DNA of 64,000 nucleotides from Phoenix dactylifera (GCF_009389715.1 NC_052407.1:6792475-6856474), one strand, 5' to 3'. Positions 44,989 to 56,362 are shown, counted from the first letter of the stretch. Made by a program: numbers and translations. The notes: generated by a model from the letters alone, not told the origin.

Positions 44989-47205
44989 ATGGGTTCTCTC
45001 CCCAGTGAGGTCGAGTCTACCATGAGCGTCCTGGAGGTCGAAATGACCGAAGAGTGGTTTTTCCCTCTTCACGGGTTCCGCTTGGAGCCCGCCAGGCGAA
45101 GGGATCGGATAGCCGATCCTCCGGTAGGCCGGGTCGGAGTGCATCTGGAATCGCTCTGGGCCGGCCTCCGATTTCCTCTTCACGGCTTCGTGAATGAGTT
45201 GCTGACGGTGTGCCAGTTGGTTCCGGCGCAACTCACTCCGAACGCCTGGAGGACAGTGGTCGGTTTCCTATCGCTGTGCTTACTGCAGGGGATTCCGACC
45301 TCTGTCAACATTTTCCGGCGACTTTTTATCTTTAAGTCGAATCCGGGAGACGGAGAGTGGCTGTATATCGCCCTTCGGGCGGGTCGGCCACTTTTTCATG
45401 ATGCCCCCTCATCCATTCATGGCTGGAAGGAGAAATTCTTCTTCCTTGGTTCTGCACAGTCCTGGGGGTTTGACCCCAGGTGGGGACCGGCTCAGCTCAA
45501 GTCCATCAACAAACCCCCCAGACTTTCTCCACGTGAGCAGGGGATTCTCGACGCCATCCGCAGCCTCGAGGACGGCATCTTACTGAACGGCCTCATATGT
45601 GAGGACGCTTTGGTGAACGTGGGCTTGAGCTCGGCGTGTCCCCACGGTAAGAGTAATTACAAGGTGTATTTATTTCCTTACTGTTCTAATGTTCTAATCC
45701 TTTTTGCCTTTGCAGATATCGCAAAAATTGTGACGAAAAGCGAAGTCCTCTACGCCCGCTTCCAGAAGAGGGCAGCCGAGCTCTCGGGCGAGCCCACTGA
45801 GCCGAGAAAGAAGCAGAAGGTCTCGACGACCCCAGCGCCCCCGGCGCCAGCAGTGACCGAGGCGGGTCCTTCTCGCCCTTCGCACTCTGAGGCGGGCCCT
45901 TCTCGCCTCGCGCAGTCTGAGGCTGGTCGGGGGGAGGGCGCGGATTCCAGGGGCTCAGGCTCCCGGGGAGCTTCGGCGGCGCTCCCATGCCCGACGCCCT
46001 TGGCGCAAATTCCTGGTCGGCAGGACGCTCCAGTTGCCGACCAGGAGAGGAGTTCCGCAGGTCCCGCGCTTGCGCGTCCTGCTCCAGTCGTGCGGCAGTC
46101 AGATCGGCCGCTTGCCCGACCCCAGCCCCCTAGCTCCGAGCCGGGGGGCAGTCAGGGAGCCTCGGGGTCGGCTCTGCCTAGGCCAGCCGATGCTGGCCTT
46201 CCGGGCCCATCGGGCTCGGAGGAGCGAGTGCCTCTGGCACTCAACTGGTCGGTGTTCGAGGGCGATTCAGCCCTCGAAAACCCTCGAGTGGCGCGCGAAG
46301 TTTTTCGGGTCGCGCTGCTCCCGGCCGACCGGGCCCTGATACAGTCCATGAGCTATAATGCTTTCATGGACTCTACCCGCTGCAGCGCCGTCCGGGTATG
46401 TAAAATTTTTCATCTGTGTAATTTGTAAAATTTTTACTCGCAGCGCCTTATGTTTTTCTTTTCGTCTCTTTTACAGCATTTGCACGAGACGGAGATGCTG
46501 ATGCACATCACCCACGACTACCGGGAGCGGGCCCGGAGGTATCAGCGTGGGTATGACGAGGCCCAAGCGAGGTACCTGGCCGCCGAGGCGAGGTACCAGG
46601 CCTCCGAGGCCGAACGTCAGGTGCTCCAGGAAAAAGTAGGAGCATCCGAGGAAAGGGTTCGAGCTCTCACCGCCGAGCTCGACGAAGAAAAGGGCGCGCA
46701 TACGTTGGCGAGGTCCGAACTGCGCGCCGCGGAAGCTCGTCTAGCTGCCGCCGAGCTGGCGCTGGCCTCCCGCGAGCAGGAGGTGGAGAACGCCCGCCTT
46801 CGCCACTTAGAGCTCGAGCGGGGATTGAATAACCTCGAGCGGAAGGCCGCATATCATGAGGCTCGGGAGCTCGAGGCCCGGGAGCAAGCTCAGAACGCGG
46901 TGAGGCTCTTCCGCGAGTCGGAGGAGTTTCACGACCTCCTAGCAGAGGAGGGCGTGAATGGGCTAATCCAAGGCTTCCGGAATTTCCGCAATCAATTGCG
47001 GCGGCTCCTCCCGGATTTTGACGTGAACCTACTCCAACCGGGAGCAGGGGTCGAGAGGGGTGATGCGGCCGAGGCGATCCCCGAAGTCACCGAGGTCGCC
47101 TCCGAGGTTGCTCCTGCTGCTGCCGAGGCCGCCGAAGAGGCCCCGACTGGTGAGCCAGCTACTCCTGGTGCTGCTGGAGCCGAAGTAGTCGAGCTCGAGA
47201 CTTGA
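44989..47205 (+). CDS. Antisense gene of the Tat element, Transposase_28-like coiled-coil protein
   Basis: It runs opposite to gag-pol. Likely exons are 44989-45646, 45716-46395 and 46477-47205 (GT-AG introns of 69 and 81 bp), giving 688 aa in an intact frame. The N-terminal ~220 residues (PLHGFVNELLTVCQLVPAQL, TPNAWRTVVGFLSLC, IFRRLFIFKS, WGFDPRWG) match the putative gypsy-type transposon family (Pfam Transposase_28), known as an extra ORF of Tat elements. A Ser/Pro-rich linker holds repeated EAGPSRP-type units. The C-terminal ~150-200 residues form an Ala/Glu/Arg-rich coiled coil ending LRRLLPDFDVNLL. Intron 1 is a multiple of three without a stop, so retention would only insert 23 residues. 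The molecular function is unknown. It is not a transposase by any visible catalytic motif. Confidence 0.8.
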
Positions 47206-47684
47206 TGTAATTTTTGTTATTTTTTGTAAAGTCGGGATGGCCCCCCATACTTGTAAGGGCCAAACCCGAATTTTTGTACTCAGCCTACGGGCCTTTTTTG
47301 AAATGAATATACTTTCTTTAAAACTCGTCTGTTGTAGTCCAAGTTTCTCTGCTCGGATCCATATTAGGTTCCGAGGATATGGGCTCTAGGGCCTCAGCTT
47401 TACCCGCCACAGGGTTTGGTTTTAGGTTCGGCTTGCCGAGCTCCATTGCTCGGCCCTTCGACCAGTGGTATAGCAACGCTTGTGCTTTAAGGGATTTGGG
47501 CTCGGAGAGTCTTTCCGAGCCTAGCCCAGAATTCGACCAAGCCCTAAGGCGGTCACTGGGACTTAAACTTTTTAGCAAAGTTAGTAAACTTTGGGTCCGA
47601 GCCCCACATTGCCGGGGCGGGTCGGATTCTTTTCCAATGAATGGGTTGAATACTCGTCAGCTCGTGACGGGGATTCACCGGGCT
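47206..47684. other. 3' flank of the antisense gene
   Basis: TTTTTGTAAAG and AATGAATATA motifs (47220-47310) could form the plant-type polyadenylation region of the antisense gene. The rest, up to the tandem array, has no recognised coding content. Confidence 0.5.
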
Positions 47685-48213
47685 TAGTATAATTGTGCTG
47701 GTGTCGTGAGCACCCCTTCACCGAGGCGATTGAAAATGCTCCTCTGCTCAGTGTCCGTTCTTTGAGGACGTCGGCAGAGAGAAATCCAAAAGCAGAATAG
47801 ATAATGTAAAAACATTAAATAAATGGGTACCTTGTACCGTGTGCGTCCTTGCGCCGAGGCGACTGAAGACGCTTCTTTGCTCGGACTCCGTTCTTTGGGG
47901 ACGTCGGCAGAGAAATCCAAGAATAGAATAGACAATATAGAGACATTAATGTAGAAACATTAAGTAAATGGGTACCTTGTACCGTGTGCGTCCTGGCGCC
48001 GAGGCGACTGAAGACGCTTCTCTGCTCGGACTCCATTTTTTTGGGGACGTCGGCAGAGAAATCCAAGAATAGAATAGACAATATAGAGACATTAACGTAG
48101 AAACATTAAGTAAATGGGTACCTTGTACCGTGTGCGTCCTGGCGCCGAGGCGACTGAAGACGCTTCTCTGCTCGGACTCCGTTTTTTGGGGACGTCGGCA
48201 GAGAAATCCAGCG
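47685..48213. repeat. Tat internal tandem array A, ~145-bp unit
   Basis: The landmark GGGTACCTTGTACCGTGTGCG recurs at 47825, 47970 and 48116 (periods 145 and 146), preceded by a more diverged copy. Each unit has GCCGAGGCGACTGAAGACGC and GACGTCGGCAGAGAAATCC. There are about 3.7 copies. Confidence 0.9.
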
Positions 48214-48214
48214 A

Positions 48215-49540
48215 TGGAGAGCGAGCCGAGCTCGTTGGCTGAAGCCGGCGGACAACGAGCCGAGCTCGTCTTGGTCAATGAAGACCGCATCCCAACGCAT
48301 CGGGGCATCCCGATAAATCGGGGCATCTCGACGTCTCGAGGCATCCCGGTCGAGGTCGGGGTAGGAGAACGAGCCGAGCTCGTTGGCCGATGGAGCACGA
48401 GCCGAGCTCGTCGGTGGAAGTCGATGGAGAACGAGCCGAGCTCGTCTGGTCAGAGAGGACCGCAACTCATATCTCGACGTCTCGAGCTTCCCTATAGCCG
48501 GGGCATCCCGACGTCTCGGGGCATCCTGACCGTGGCCAGGGTAGGAGAACGAGCCGAGCTCGTTGGCTGATGGAGCACGAGCCGAGCTCGTCGGTGGAAG
48601 TCAATGGAGAACGAGCCGAGCTCGTCTGGTCAAAGAGGACCGCAACTCATATCTCGACGTCTCGAGCTTCCCTATAGCCGGGGCATCCCGACGTCTCGGG
48701 GCATCCTGACCGTGGCCAGGGTAGGAGAACGAGCCGAGCTCGTTGGCTGATGGAGCACGAGCCGAGCTCGTCGGTGGAAGTCGATGGAGAACGAGCCGAG
48801 CTCGTCTGGTCAGAGAGGACCGCAACTCATATCTCGACGTCTCGAGCTTCCCTATAGCCGGGGCATCCCGACGTCTCGGGGCATCCTGACCGTGGCCAGG
48901 GTAGGAGAACGAGCCGAGCTCGTTGGCTGATGGAGCACGAGCCGAGCTCGTCGGTGGAAGTCGATGGAGAACGAGCCGAGCTCGTCTGGTCAGAGAGGAC
49001 CGCAACTCATATCTCGACGTCTCGAGCTTCCCTATAGCCGGGGCATCCCGACGTCTCGGGGCATCCCGACGGATCGGGGCATCTCGACGTCTCGAGGCGT
49101 CCTGACCGTGGTCAGGGTAGGAGAACGAGCCGAGCTCGTCTGGTCAGAGAGGACCGCAACTCATATCTCGACGTCTCGAGCTTCCCTATAGTCGGGGCAT
49201 CCCGACGTCTCGGGGCATCCTGACCGTGGCCAGGGTAGGAGAACGAGCCGAGCTCGTTGGCTGATGGAGCACGAGCCGAGCTCGTCGGTGGAAGTCGATG
49301 GAGAACGAGCCGAGCTCGTCTGGTCAGAGAGGACCGCAACTCATAGTCGATGGAGCACGAGCCGAGCTCGTCGGTGGAAGTCGATGGAGAACGAGCCGAG
49401 CTCGTCTGGTCACTTAAGACCGCACCCCGACGTCTCGGGCCATCCCGACGGATCGGGGCATCCCGTTGTGGCAGGGCATCCTGACCGTGGTCAGGGTAGG
49501 AGAACGAGCCGAGCTCGTTGGTCGATGGAGAGCGCACCAC
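48215..49540. repeat. Tat internal tandem array B, 180-bp unit
   Basis: Exact 180 bp periodicity is visible at 48421, 48601, 48781 and 48961, followed by shortened units to 49540. Each unit carries three copies of ACGAGCCGAGCTCGT around GAGCTC, plus CGACGTCTCG and GGGGCATCC repeats. Adjacent full units are almost identical, suggesting recent unequal exchange. Such arrays between pol and the 3' LTR are typical of Tat elements and can seed satellites. Confidence 0.95.
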
Positions 49541-49737
49541 GAACTCACGAACATCTTCAGGGAGTCCACGCAGGTACTCCATCATCCCGAGGCATCGGGG
49601 CATCCCAACCGTGGTCAGGGGAGGAGAAATAAACCTGACACCATAAGATAATCAGGAGTGTCGGTGAGCTCAAAATAAGTACGCAGACCATCATAAAATG
49701 AAATTCATAGTTGAACAATGGGGGACCCCTTGGGGTT

Positions 49738-51090
49738 TTATTGATGGTACACGCGGAGATTTTCAGAGTTCCAGCTCCGCGGAATGGGAGTCCCATCTAG
49801 AGACTCCAATTGATAAGTTTCGGGTCGGCGGATGCGCGTGACTCGGTATGGTCTTTCCCAGTTCGGGGCCAACTTCCCTTGCTCAGTTGGTCGGAAGGCT
49901 TCAGCTCTTCTGAGGACAAGGTCCCTCGGTCTGAAAGATTTGACTTTGACCCTGGCGTTGTAGTACTGAGCTGTCCTTTGCTGGTACCTCGCCATACGAA
50001 CTCGGGCGGCCTCCCTTGTTTCCTCGATCAGGTCGAGGTTGCTTCTGAGCCGCGAAGAGTTGGAGCTGGCGTCGTGGTGCTCGACTCTTGGAGAGGGAAG
50101 CCCAATCTCTAGTGGAATGACGGCCTCCGTCCCATATGTTAGGTTGAAGGAAGTCTCGCCGGTGGGGACGCGGAATGTGGTCCGGTAAGCCCACAGGACA
50201 TTGTATAGGTCTTCGACCCATTGTCCTTTGGATTTGTCGAGCCTGGCTTTGAGACCCTGCAAAATAGTACGATTTGTTACCTCGGTTTCTCCATTCGTCT
50301 GAGGGTGCGCGACCGAGGTGAAGCAATGGTCAATGCCAAGCTCGGAGCAGAACTCTCTGAAGTGGATGTTGTCGAACTGGCGACCGTTGTCAGAGATAAG
50401 GATGCGGGGAAGCCCGAATCTGCAGATAATGGACTTCCAGATGAAATCCCGCATCTTCTGCTCGGTGATCCGGGCGAGGGGCTCGGCTTCTACCCACTTT
50501 GTGAAGTAGTCGAGGGAGACGACCAGGAACTTTCTTTGCCCAGTGGCCAGTGAAAATGGCCCGAGGATGTCAATTCCCCACTGGGCAAAAGGCCAAGGGG
50601 AGCTGATAGAAGTCAAGGAAGCCGAGGGCCGGCGCTGAACATTGGCATTCCTTTGGCACCGGTCACATCTTTGGACGAAGTCCATAGCATCCTTCTGGAG
50701 TGTCGGCCAATAGTATCCTTGGCGTAGAATTTTGTGGGCCAATGCTCGTCCTCCCAGATGATTTCCACAGATCCCTTCATGGACTTCGCGCATGGCGTAA
50801 TCAGCCTCTGTTGGGCGGAGGCATCTGAGGAGGGGAGAAGTGAAGGATCTCCAGTAGAGCTTTCCCTCGTATAGTACGTACCGGGTGGCGAGGCGCTTGA
50901 TTCGGCGAGCCTCTTGTTCATTAGTGGGGAGGACTTCGTCTTGCAGATAGCTGATGAGTTCGTCCATCCAGCTTGGCTCGAACTCAGTGCAGAGGATCTG
51001 CTCGGGCTCGTCTGTGCTGGGCTTTTGGAGATATTCCAGTACTGCCTCTTTGGAAAGCTCGCTCATGCGAGAGGACGCCAGCTTTGATAG
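49738..51090 (-). pseudogene. Tat integrase region
   Basis: Open frame continuing from RNase H after an in-frame stop at 51091-51093. It holds an HHCC zinc finger (HEGICGNHLGGRALAHKIL, CDRCQRNA). The catalytic core has D in GIDILGPF, D in LISDNGRQF and E in NGETEVTNRT. The C-terminal segment is basic (DLVLRRAEAF, LAPNWERPYRV). The domain itself is intact over about 440 residues, ending with a stop at 49738. No chromodomain is present, which separates it from the inserted chromovirus. It would be separated from pol by the upstream stop unless that stop is suppressed. Confidence 0.88.
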
Positions 51091-52400
51091 CTAGTCGGCC
51101 CTGAGATTCTCCGACCTGGCAACATGTTGAATGTGAAAAGAGTCCAAGGTCGAGGCGAGATCCCGTACCTTCTGAAGATACTTCTGCATGGTCGGGTCTC
51201 TGGCTTCGAAGTCGCCCACAATTTGGTTGACGACGAGCTGAGAATCACTGAAGGCCTTCAAGTCCTTCACTCCTAGCTCCTTGGCTAGCTTGAGCCCGGC
51301 GACGAGCGCTTCATACTCCGCCATGTTATTGGAAGCAGGAAACTCGAGGCGTAAGGCTTGCTCGGCGACCACCCCCTCTGGGCTGGTGAGGATGAGCCCT
51401 GCTCCGCTACCCCCCGAGTTTAAAGAGCCATCGACATGCAGAGTCCATGTCAAACTCGGGGTCTGCTCCACCGGTGGCTCAGGTTCGGGTTCGACCTCAT
51501 CCGGTATGGTGCACTCGACTATAAAGTCTGCGAGTGCTTGTGCTTTGATCGCCGGTCTGGGCCGGTACTCAATGTCGAATTCTCCGAGCTCAATGGCCCA
51601 TTTGGTGATCCGACCCGCACGATCTGATCTCTGCAGGATCTGCTTGACCGACTGGTCGGTCAGCACAGCTACTGTATGAGCTTGGAAGTAGGGTCGGAGC
51701 CTCCGAGCCGAGATGACCAAAGCATAGGCAGTCTTCTCAAGCTTGGAGTATCGGGTCTCGGCGTCCCTCAAGACCCGGCTGGTGTAGTATACTGGCTTTT
51801 GGAGTTTGCCCTCCTCTCGGACCAGGACCGAGCTTACTACTACAGGGGAGACAGCTAGATACAAGTAGAGGAGCTCACCCTGTTGAGGTTTTATGAGCAG
51901 GGGAGGGGAAGCCAGGAGATGCTTTAGTTCTTCAAAAGATTGCTGGCACTCGTTCGACCACAAAAAGTTCTTCGGCTTCTTGAGGGCTGCAAAGAATGGA
52001 AGGCAGCGCTCGGCCGAGCGGGAGATGAATCTTCCGAGGGCTGCGACTCGGCCTGTGAGCCGTTGTACCTCCTTGATCGTCCTGGGAGGCGTCATCTCTT
52101 GGAGGGCTCGGATCTTCTCTGGATTGGCCTCAATTCCTCGTTGTGTAATTATGAAGCCGAGGAATTTGCCGGAGGTGACCCCGAATGCACATTTAGCTGG
52201 ATTGAGCTTCATCTGGTACTTTCGGAGTGTGGAGAATGCTTCATTGAGGTCGGCTATGTGGTCTTGCGCCACCTTGCTTTTCACCAGCACGTCATCCACG
52301 TAGACCTCCATGTTTCGGCCTATTTGGTCTTTGAAGATTCGGCTGACCAGCCTTTGATAAGTTGCCCCGGCATTTTTCAAGCCGAATGGCATTACCTTGT
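51091..52400 (-). pseudogene. Tat reverse transcriptase C-half, RNase H and second RNase H
   Basis: Starts at MPFGLKNAGATYQ just after the frameshift. It contains the RT active-site YVDD (about 52300), thumb and connection, the classic RNase H, and then a second archaeal-type RNase H. The second domain reads WTLHVDGSLNSGGSGAG, NNMAEYEALVAGL and FSDSQLVVNQIVG, retaining D, E and D. This dual RNase H is diagnostic of Tat-type elements. The frame ends at an in-frame TAG at 51091-51093 between RNase H and integrase. Confidence 0.9.
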
Positions 52401-54089
52401 AGCAGTAGGTTCCCCGTCGGTGATGAAGGCTGTCTTTTCCTCATCTTCTGGCGCCATGCGGATCTGGTTGTATCCGGAAAAGGCGTCCATGAATGCCAGC
52501 AGCTCGTGACCCGAGGTGGAGTCCACGAGCTGGTCGATGCTGGGAAGTGGAAAGCTGTCCTTCGGGCAGGCTTTATTCAGGTTGGTGTAGTCCACGCACA
52601 TACGCCACTTCCCGCTGGCTTTCTTGACGAGGACCACATTGGCGAGCCATTCCGGGTAGGATATCTCCCGGATGAAGCCGGCTTCAAGGAGCTTGCCGAC
52701 CTCCTCGGCTGCTGCTCGTTGTCGTTCAGGGGCGGCGCCTCGCTTCTTTTGTCGCACGGGCTTGCAGGTCGGCTTCACCTGAAGCCGGTGGACCATGACC
52801 TCCGGATCTATCCCCGGCATGTCTGCAGGCGACCATGCGAAGACATCCATATTGTCCCGTAGGAAGTTGACGAGGCGACTCCTCTCGTGTTCGCCAAGGC
52901 CAGAGCCGACCTGCACGGTTAGCTCGGGAAAGTTCTCTCGTAAGGAAACTTGAATTAACAACTCACCAGGCTCTACCCGCTCTTTCTGGGGGTTGACCCG
53001 TGCCTCCATAACTTCAGTTGAGGGCTGGTCAGTTGTTGGGGCAGGCACCTCGGCTGGTCGTCTTGCCTCGTGGGTCGCTAGGTAGCATTGCCTTGCCACC
53101 ATTTGGTCCCCTCGAACTTCACCGACTCCCTGGCTGGTGGGGAATCGCATCAGCAGGTGGTGAGTCGAGACCACTGCTCGGAGGGCGTTGAGTCCTGGCC
53201 TTCCGAGGATGGCGTTGTAAACCGAGGGCAGGCGTATTACAAGGAAGCTCATACCCACGGTACTTTCACGAGGGGCGAGCCCGGCTGTGACCAGAAGGTC
53301 GATCTCGCCCTCTACTGGGACTGAATCCCCAGTGAATCCAACTAACGGAGCATTCATCCTCCGTAGTTGCTCTTTTGTCATCCCCATTTTACAATAAGCA
53401 CCAAAATACAAAACATTCGCCGAGCTTCCATTATCAACCAGGATGCGTTTTACATCAAATTTATTTATGATCATGGAGATGACCACGACATCATCATGGG
53501 GAGTTTCGACTCCCTCTAGATCATCATCTGAGAAGGAGATGGCTTCAGAGGTGCGCGGGCGCTTCGAGGAGGCTTCTTCCCCTGAGGCTTCCCCAGCCGA
53601 GGTCCCGCCTCGGATAGTATTGATGACGCCGGCGATGGGCCTGTTGGCATTTGAACCTTCAGGCTGTGCTGCTCCTTCGACTGGCTTCTTCCCTTCATGC
53701 CGGCCTTGCACAAACCGATTGAGCACCCCTCGGCGGATGAGTGCTTCGATCTCATTTCGGAGCTGGTAACACTCCTCGGTATCATGGCCGTGATCCCGGT
53801 GGAAACGGCAATACTTCCGGAGATCACGCCGGATTCTGGTGTCTAGCTTCGGAGGTGGGAGCCGGATGCAATCCCGACTCTCAATCTCCATGAGAATTTC
53901 AGCCCGAGGAGCGTTAAGGGGAGTGTATCTTTCATACCTCCCTTCGGGCGTGCGGGCCCGCTGTGGGAACCTCTGCTGTGGTGGTCCCCTCAACCGGGGT
54001 GGACTCTTCGGGCGGGGCGGATTCTTAGCTCGTCGCGGAGATGAGCTTCTGGGCTGGCCGCGCTCCTCGCGGCGTCTCTTCTTGGGGTT
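52385..54089 (-). pseudogene. Tat gag end, protease and RT N-half
   Basis: In frame with gag but separated by a stop at 54090-54092. It contains HDTEECYQLRNEIEALIRRG (gag C-terminal motif), an aspartic protease (RILVDNGSSANVLYF, then GRPGLNALRA), and RT fingers/palm (WLANVVLVKKASGKWRMCVDY, FSGYNQIRM). The frame is lost at about 52400-52415, where one base is missing in a GGGG stretch just before the MPFGL motif. RT is therefore truncated before its YVDD site. Confidence 0.88.
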
Positions 54090-55142
54090 CTACTCGGCCC
54101 CGCCCCGCCTAACGGCCACGGCTTCCTCAGCCTTGGCGTACTTCTGCGCCCGGGCGAACATCTCGGTGAGGTCCGCAGGGAAATTCTTCTCAATCGAGAA
54201 GAGGAATCTGTAAGACCGGGCTCCAGTCTTCAACGCCGACATGGCGATTGACTGGTCATGCTCCCGGACCTCCCATGTTGCGGCGGTGAACCGATCCAAA
54301 TACTCTTTGAAGGACTCTCCCTCCTTCTGCTTAATGTCCAGGAGGGAGTCGGACGTCCGTCGCTGGGGCTGGCTGGCGGCGAAGTTGCCAGCAAATTGTC
54401 TGCCGAGCTGCTCAAAGGATGAGACAGTACTCGGCTTCAGCCCGGCAAACCACAGCCGGGCTGGTCCTCGGAGTGTCGCCGGAAAAGCTTTGCACGTCAT
54501 GGCCTCCGAGGCTCCTTGTAGGGCCATTAAGACCCGGTAACTCTCCAGGTGGTCAAGGGGATCAGCCTTGCCGTTGTAAGGCTCCACCTGGGGCATCTTG
54601 AACCGTAGTGGAACCGGTTCATCTTCAATCTCCGGGGAGAAGGGCGACTTCGTATTGAACTCGAAGTCGCCGTCACGTCCTGATTTCCTCCCGTGGAGTG
54701 CCTGGATTTGGCGCTCCAGCTTCTCGACCTTCTTGTCGAGTTCGCCATTCTGGAGGATCGCTGCAGCGGTTCGTTCGAGCGCAGGTTGCCCTGGAACCGA
54801 CTCAGCTTCTGAAGGCTGTGGCCAGCCTCCGTGGCCCCTGGCTGGGTGCTCTCTCCAGAGGGAGGCCTGGACTTGGGAGTCCTGACCTCGAAGGGGAAGT
54901 CCGCTTGTAGGGGGCTCCGGTTGAACTGGAGCCGGAGGAGGCGGTGCCGTTGGGATGCCCCTGGGCTGCAGGCTTTGGACAGCGGTAGCCAGGGCCTGCA
55001 CCTGTTGCACCAGGGCATCAAACTGCTCCGGCCGAACTTGATGAACTGACTCAGCCGGAGGTGGTGAGTTTCGAACGGAATGCTCAGGATTGGGTGGAGG
55101 ACGTCGAGAGGCGTTGGAAGCCCCTTTGCTTCTTAGCTTCAT
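54090..55142 (-). pseudogene. Tat gag N-terminal part
   Basis: The start at 55142 (MKLRSKG) is the first ATG inside the element, 34 bp after the 5' LTR edge. The open frame extending further upstream lies in the LTR. Key features: a Pro/Gln-rich N terminus, a coiled-coil/basic segment (LDKKVEKLERQIQALHGR), and the retrotransposon gag core (YNGKADPLDHLESYRVLMAL, LRGPARLWFAGLKPSTVSSFEQL, SLLDIKQKEGESFKEYLDRF). It ends with TAG in the same frame as the following protease-RT reading frame. The stop could be a mutation or a programmed gag/pol boundary. Confidence 0.85.
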
Positions 55143-55157
55143 GGCAGCGAACTCGGT

Positions 55158-55174
55158 CCCTTCCTCTAGCGCCA
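55158..55174 (-). promoter_or_regulatory. Tat primer-binding site
   Basis: Two bases after the 5' LTR, the minus strand reads TGGCGCTAGAGGAAGGG, beginning with the TGG complementary to a tRNA CCA end. The cognate tRNA was not assigned. Confidence 0.65.
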
Positions 55175-55176
55175 AC

Positions 55177-56362
55177 TGTTGCTGGAAATTGGACCCGGGG
55201 GCCGCCGCGAAACCAGGGGAGGAGGGGCTCCGTCGTAAGGACGGTGGTCGGCGGCGCGCCGGCTGGTGGTGTCCTCCTGGAGGATGCGAGTCCTGCAAGA
55301 AAAACCGGTGGCCGGGCTCCCCGGCGCCGGCCCTCCGATGCTTAAGTCAGAGAGGGCCAATATGTGGAGAGAGCAAGGAAGAGAGTATATGGAGTAGACA
55401 GCAAGAATGTTTGGATAAGATAAAGGTGAAGAGGATGATGTCCTCAATTGTGTCTGTGTTGTTTTCTCTTATCCCGGTCCGGTCCCCCTCCCTTTTCCCC
55501 CAGGTTTCCTTTTATAGAAGGATTTTTGTTACCTGGGAGGTGACAGGAGGTTTGTCCTGTTCTGTAATAATTGGGCACGATTCGGCCCATTAATGGCGTA
55601 GTGGAGAATAAGGCCGAATCGGACCGGAGTCAGGGAGTTGTCACGGTCGATCGGACCTGTTGGAGTGGTTGAACCGCCGGCCGTGGTGGGCCTGGGGTCC
55701 GTGGATGGTAAGTGCATTTATTACCGAGTGAACCGGCGGTCAGGGAGAGCCATACGCTCTGATGGTTCAGTGATCCGGAGATCGTCTTGGGCCGTGTTCA
55801 TTAAATGACTGAGTGCATCGGAGACTTGAGGGGGTCTCATGCATTAATGGCAGGTCGTGCCGAATACCTGCGGAGATCTTATGCCTTGATGGCTTGGAGA
55901 TAGTGGCGGGTCGTGGTGGAGTCGCGTGTATAGCCGCCAGACCTTTCGAGAAGGTTAGGCAAGGCATCGGCTCGGCAGGGGTGCCGAGCCGAGCTGGTCG
56001 CCCAGAGGGGCGCCCTGTGGCGGGGTTGCTTCTAGTACTTCTGCTCGGCGCCCTTTGGGCGAGCGTCTTTACTTGCGCTCTTTGGTTGGTTTCCTGGTCG
56101 GCGCTTTTTAGGCGAGCGCTTTCTCTGGTCGGCGTTCTCTGGTCGACTCTTTCTAGCCGAGCATCCCTACTTGGTCATTTTGGTTGGGCGCCTCTTCTTG
56201 GCGCTCTCTCTGGTCGGCGCTCTCTAGCCGAGCACCCTGCTGGTCGGCACTTTTCGGTCGAGCGCCTTTCCGGTCGGCACTCTTTGGCCGAGCATCTTCC
56301 TGGTCGGCGCTCTTTGGCCGAGCGCCTCCGTGGCGGTATGACTTGGGGTTTTTTCCCCAACA
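55177..56362 (-). repeat. Tat 5' LTR
   Basis: 1186 bp. Minus-strand TATA box TATAAAAGG is at 55508-55516. One 30 bp tandem unit fewer than the 3' LTR, and about 13 substitutions from it. Target duplication GTTGG follows at 56363-56367. Confidence 0.95.

Larger units (their letters stand above)
34850..56362 (-). mobile_element. Tat-lineage Ty3/gypsy retrotransposon, nested host element
   Basis: Bounded by 1216 bp (left, 3') and 1186 bp (right, 5') LTRs and the GTTGG target duplication. Without the inner insertion it is about 13.1 kb. Order on the minus strand: 5' LTR, primer site, gag, protease, RT, RNase H, second RNase H, integrase, two tandem arrays, an oppositely oriented extra gene, purine tract, 3' LTR. 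The second RNase H plus an antisense gene before the 3' LTR define the Tat/Retand-type lineage. LTRs differ by about 13 substitutions (roughly 1.1 percent, counted by eye) and one 30 bp repeat unit. Coding lesions make this copy non-autonomous. Confidence 0.95.

Noticed and set aside
44989-47205. A host gene in which the retrotransposons inserted
   Set aside because: It lies between the integrase and the 3' LTR of the Tat element and belongs to a family found as an extra ORF in this lineage.
48215-49540. CRISPR-like array because of regular 180 bp repetition
   Set aside because: The whole unit repeats with no unique spacers, in a eukaryotic retrotransposon. It is an ordinary tandem array.
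55143-55298. Upstream extension of Tat gag into the LTR
   Set aside because: The longer frame starts inside the 5' LTR and crosses the primer-binding site. The ATG at 55142 is the natural start within the element.
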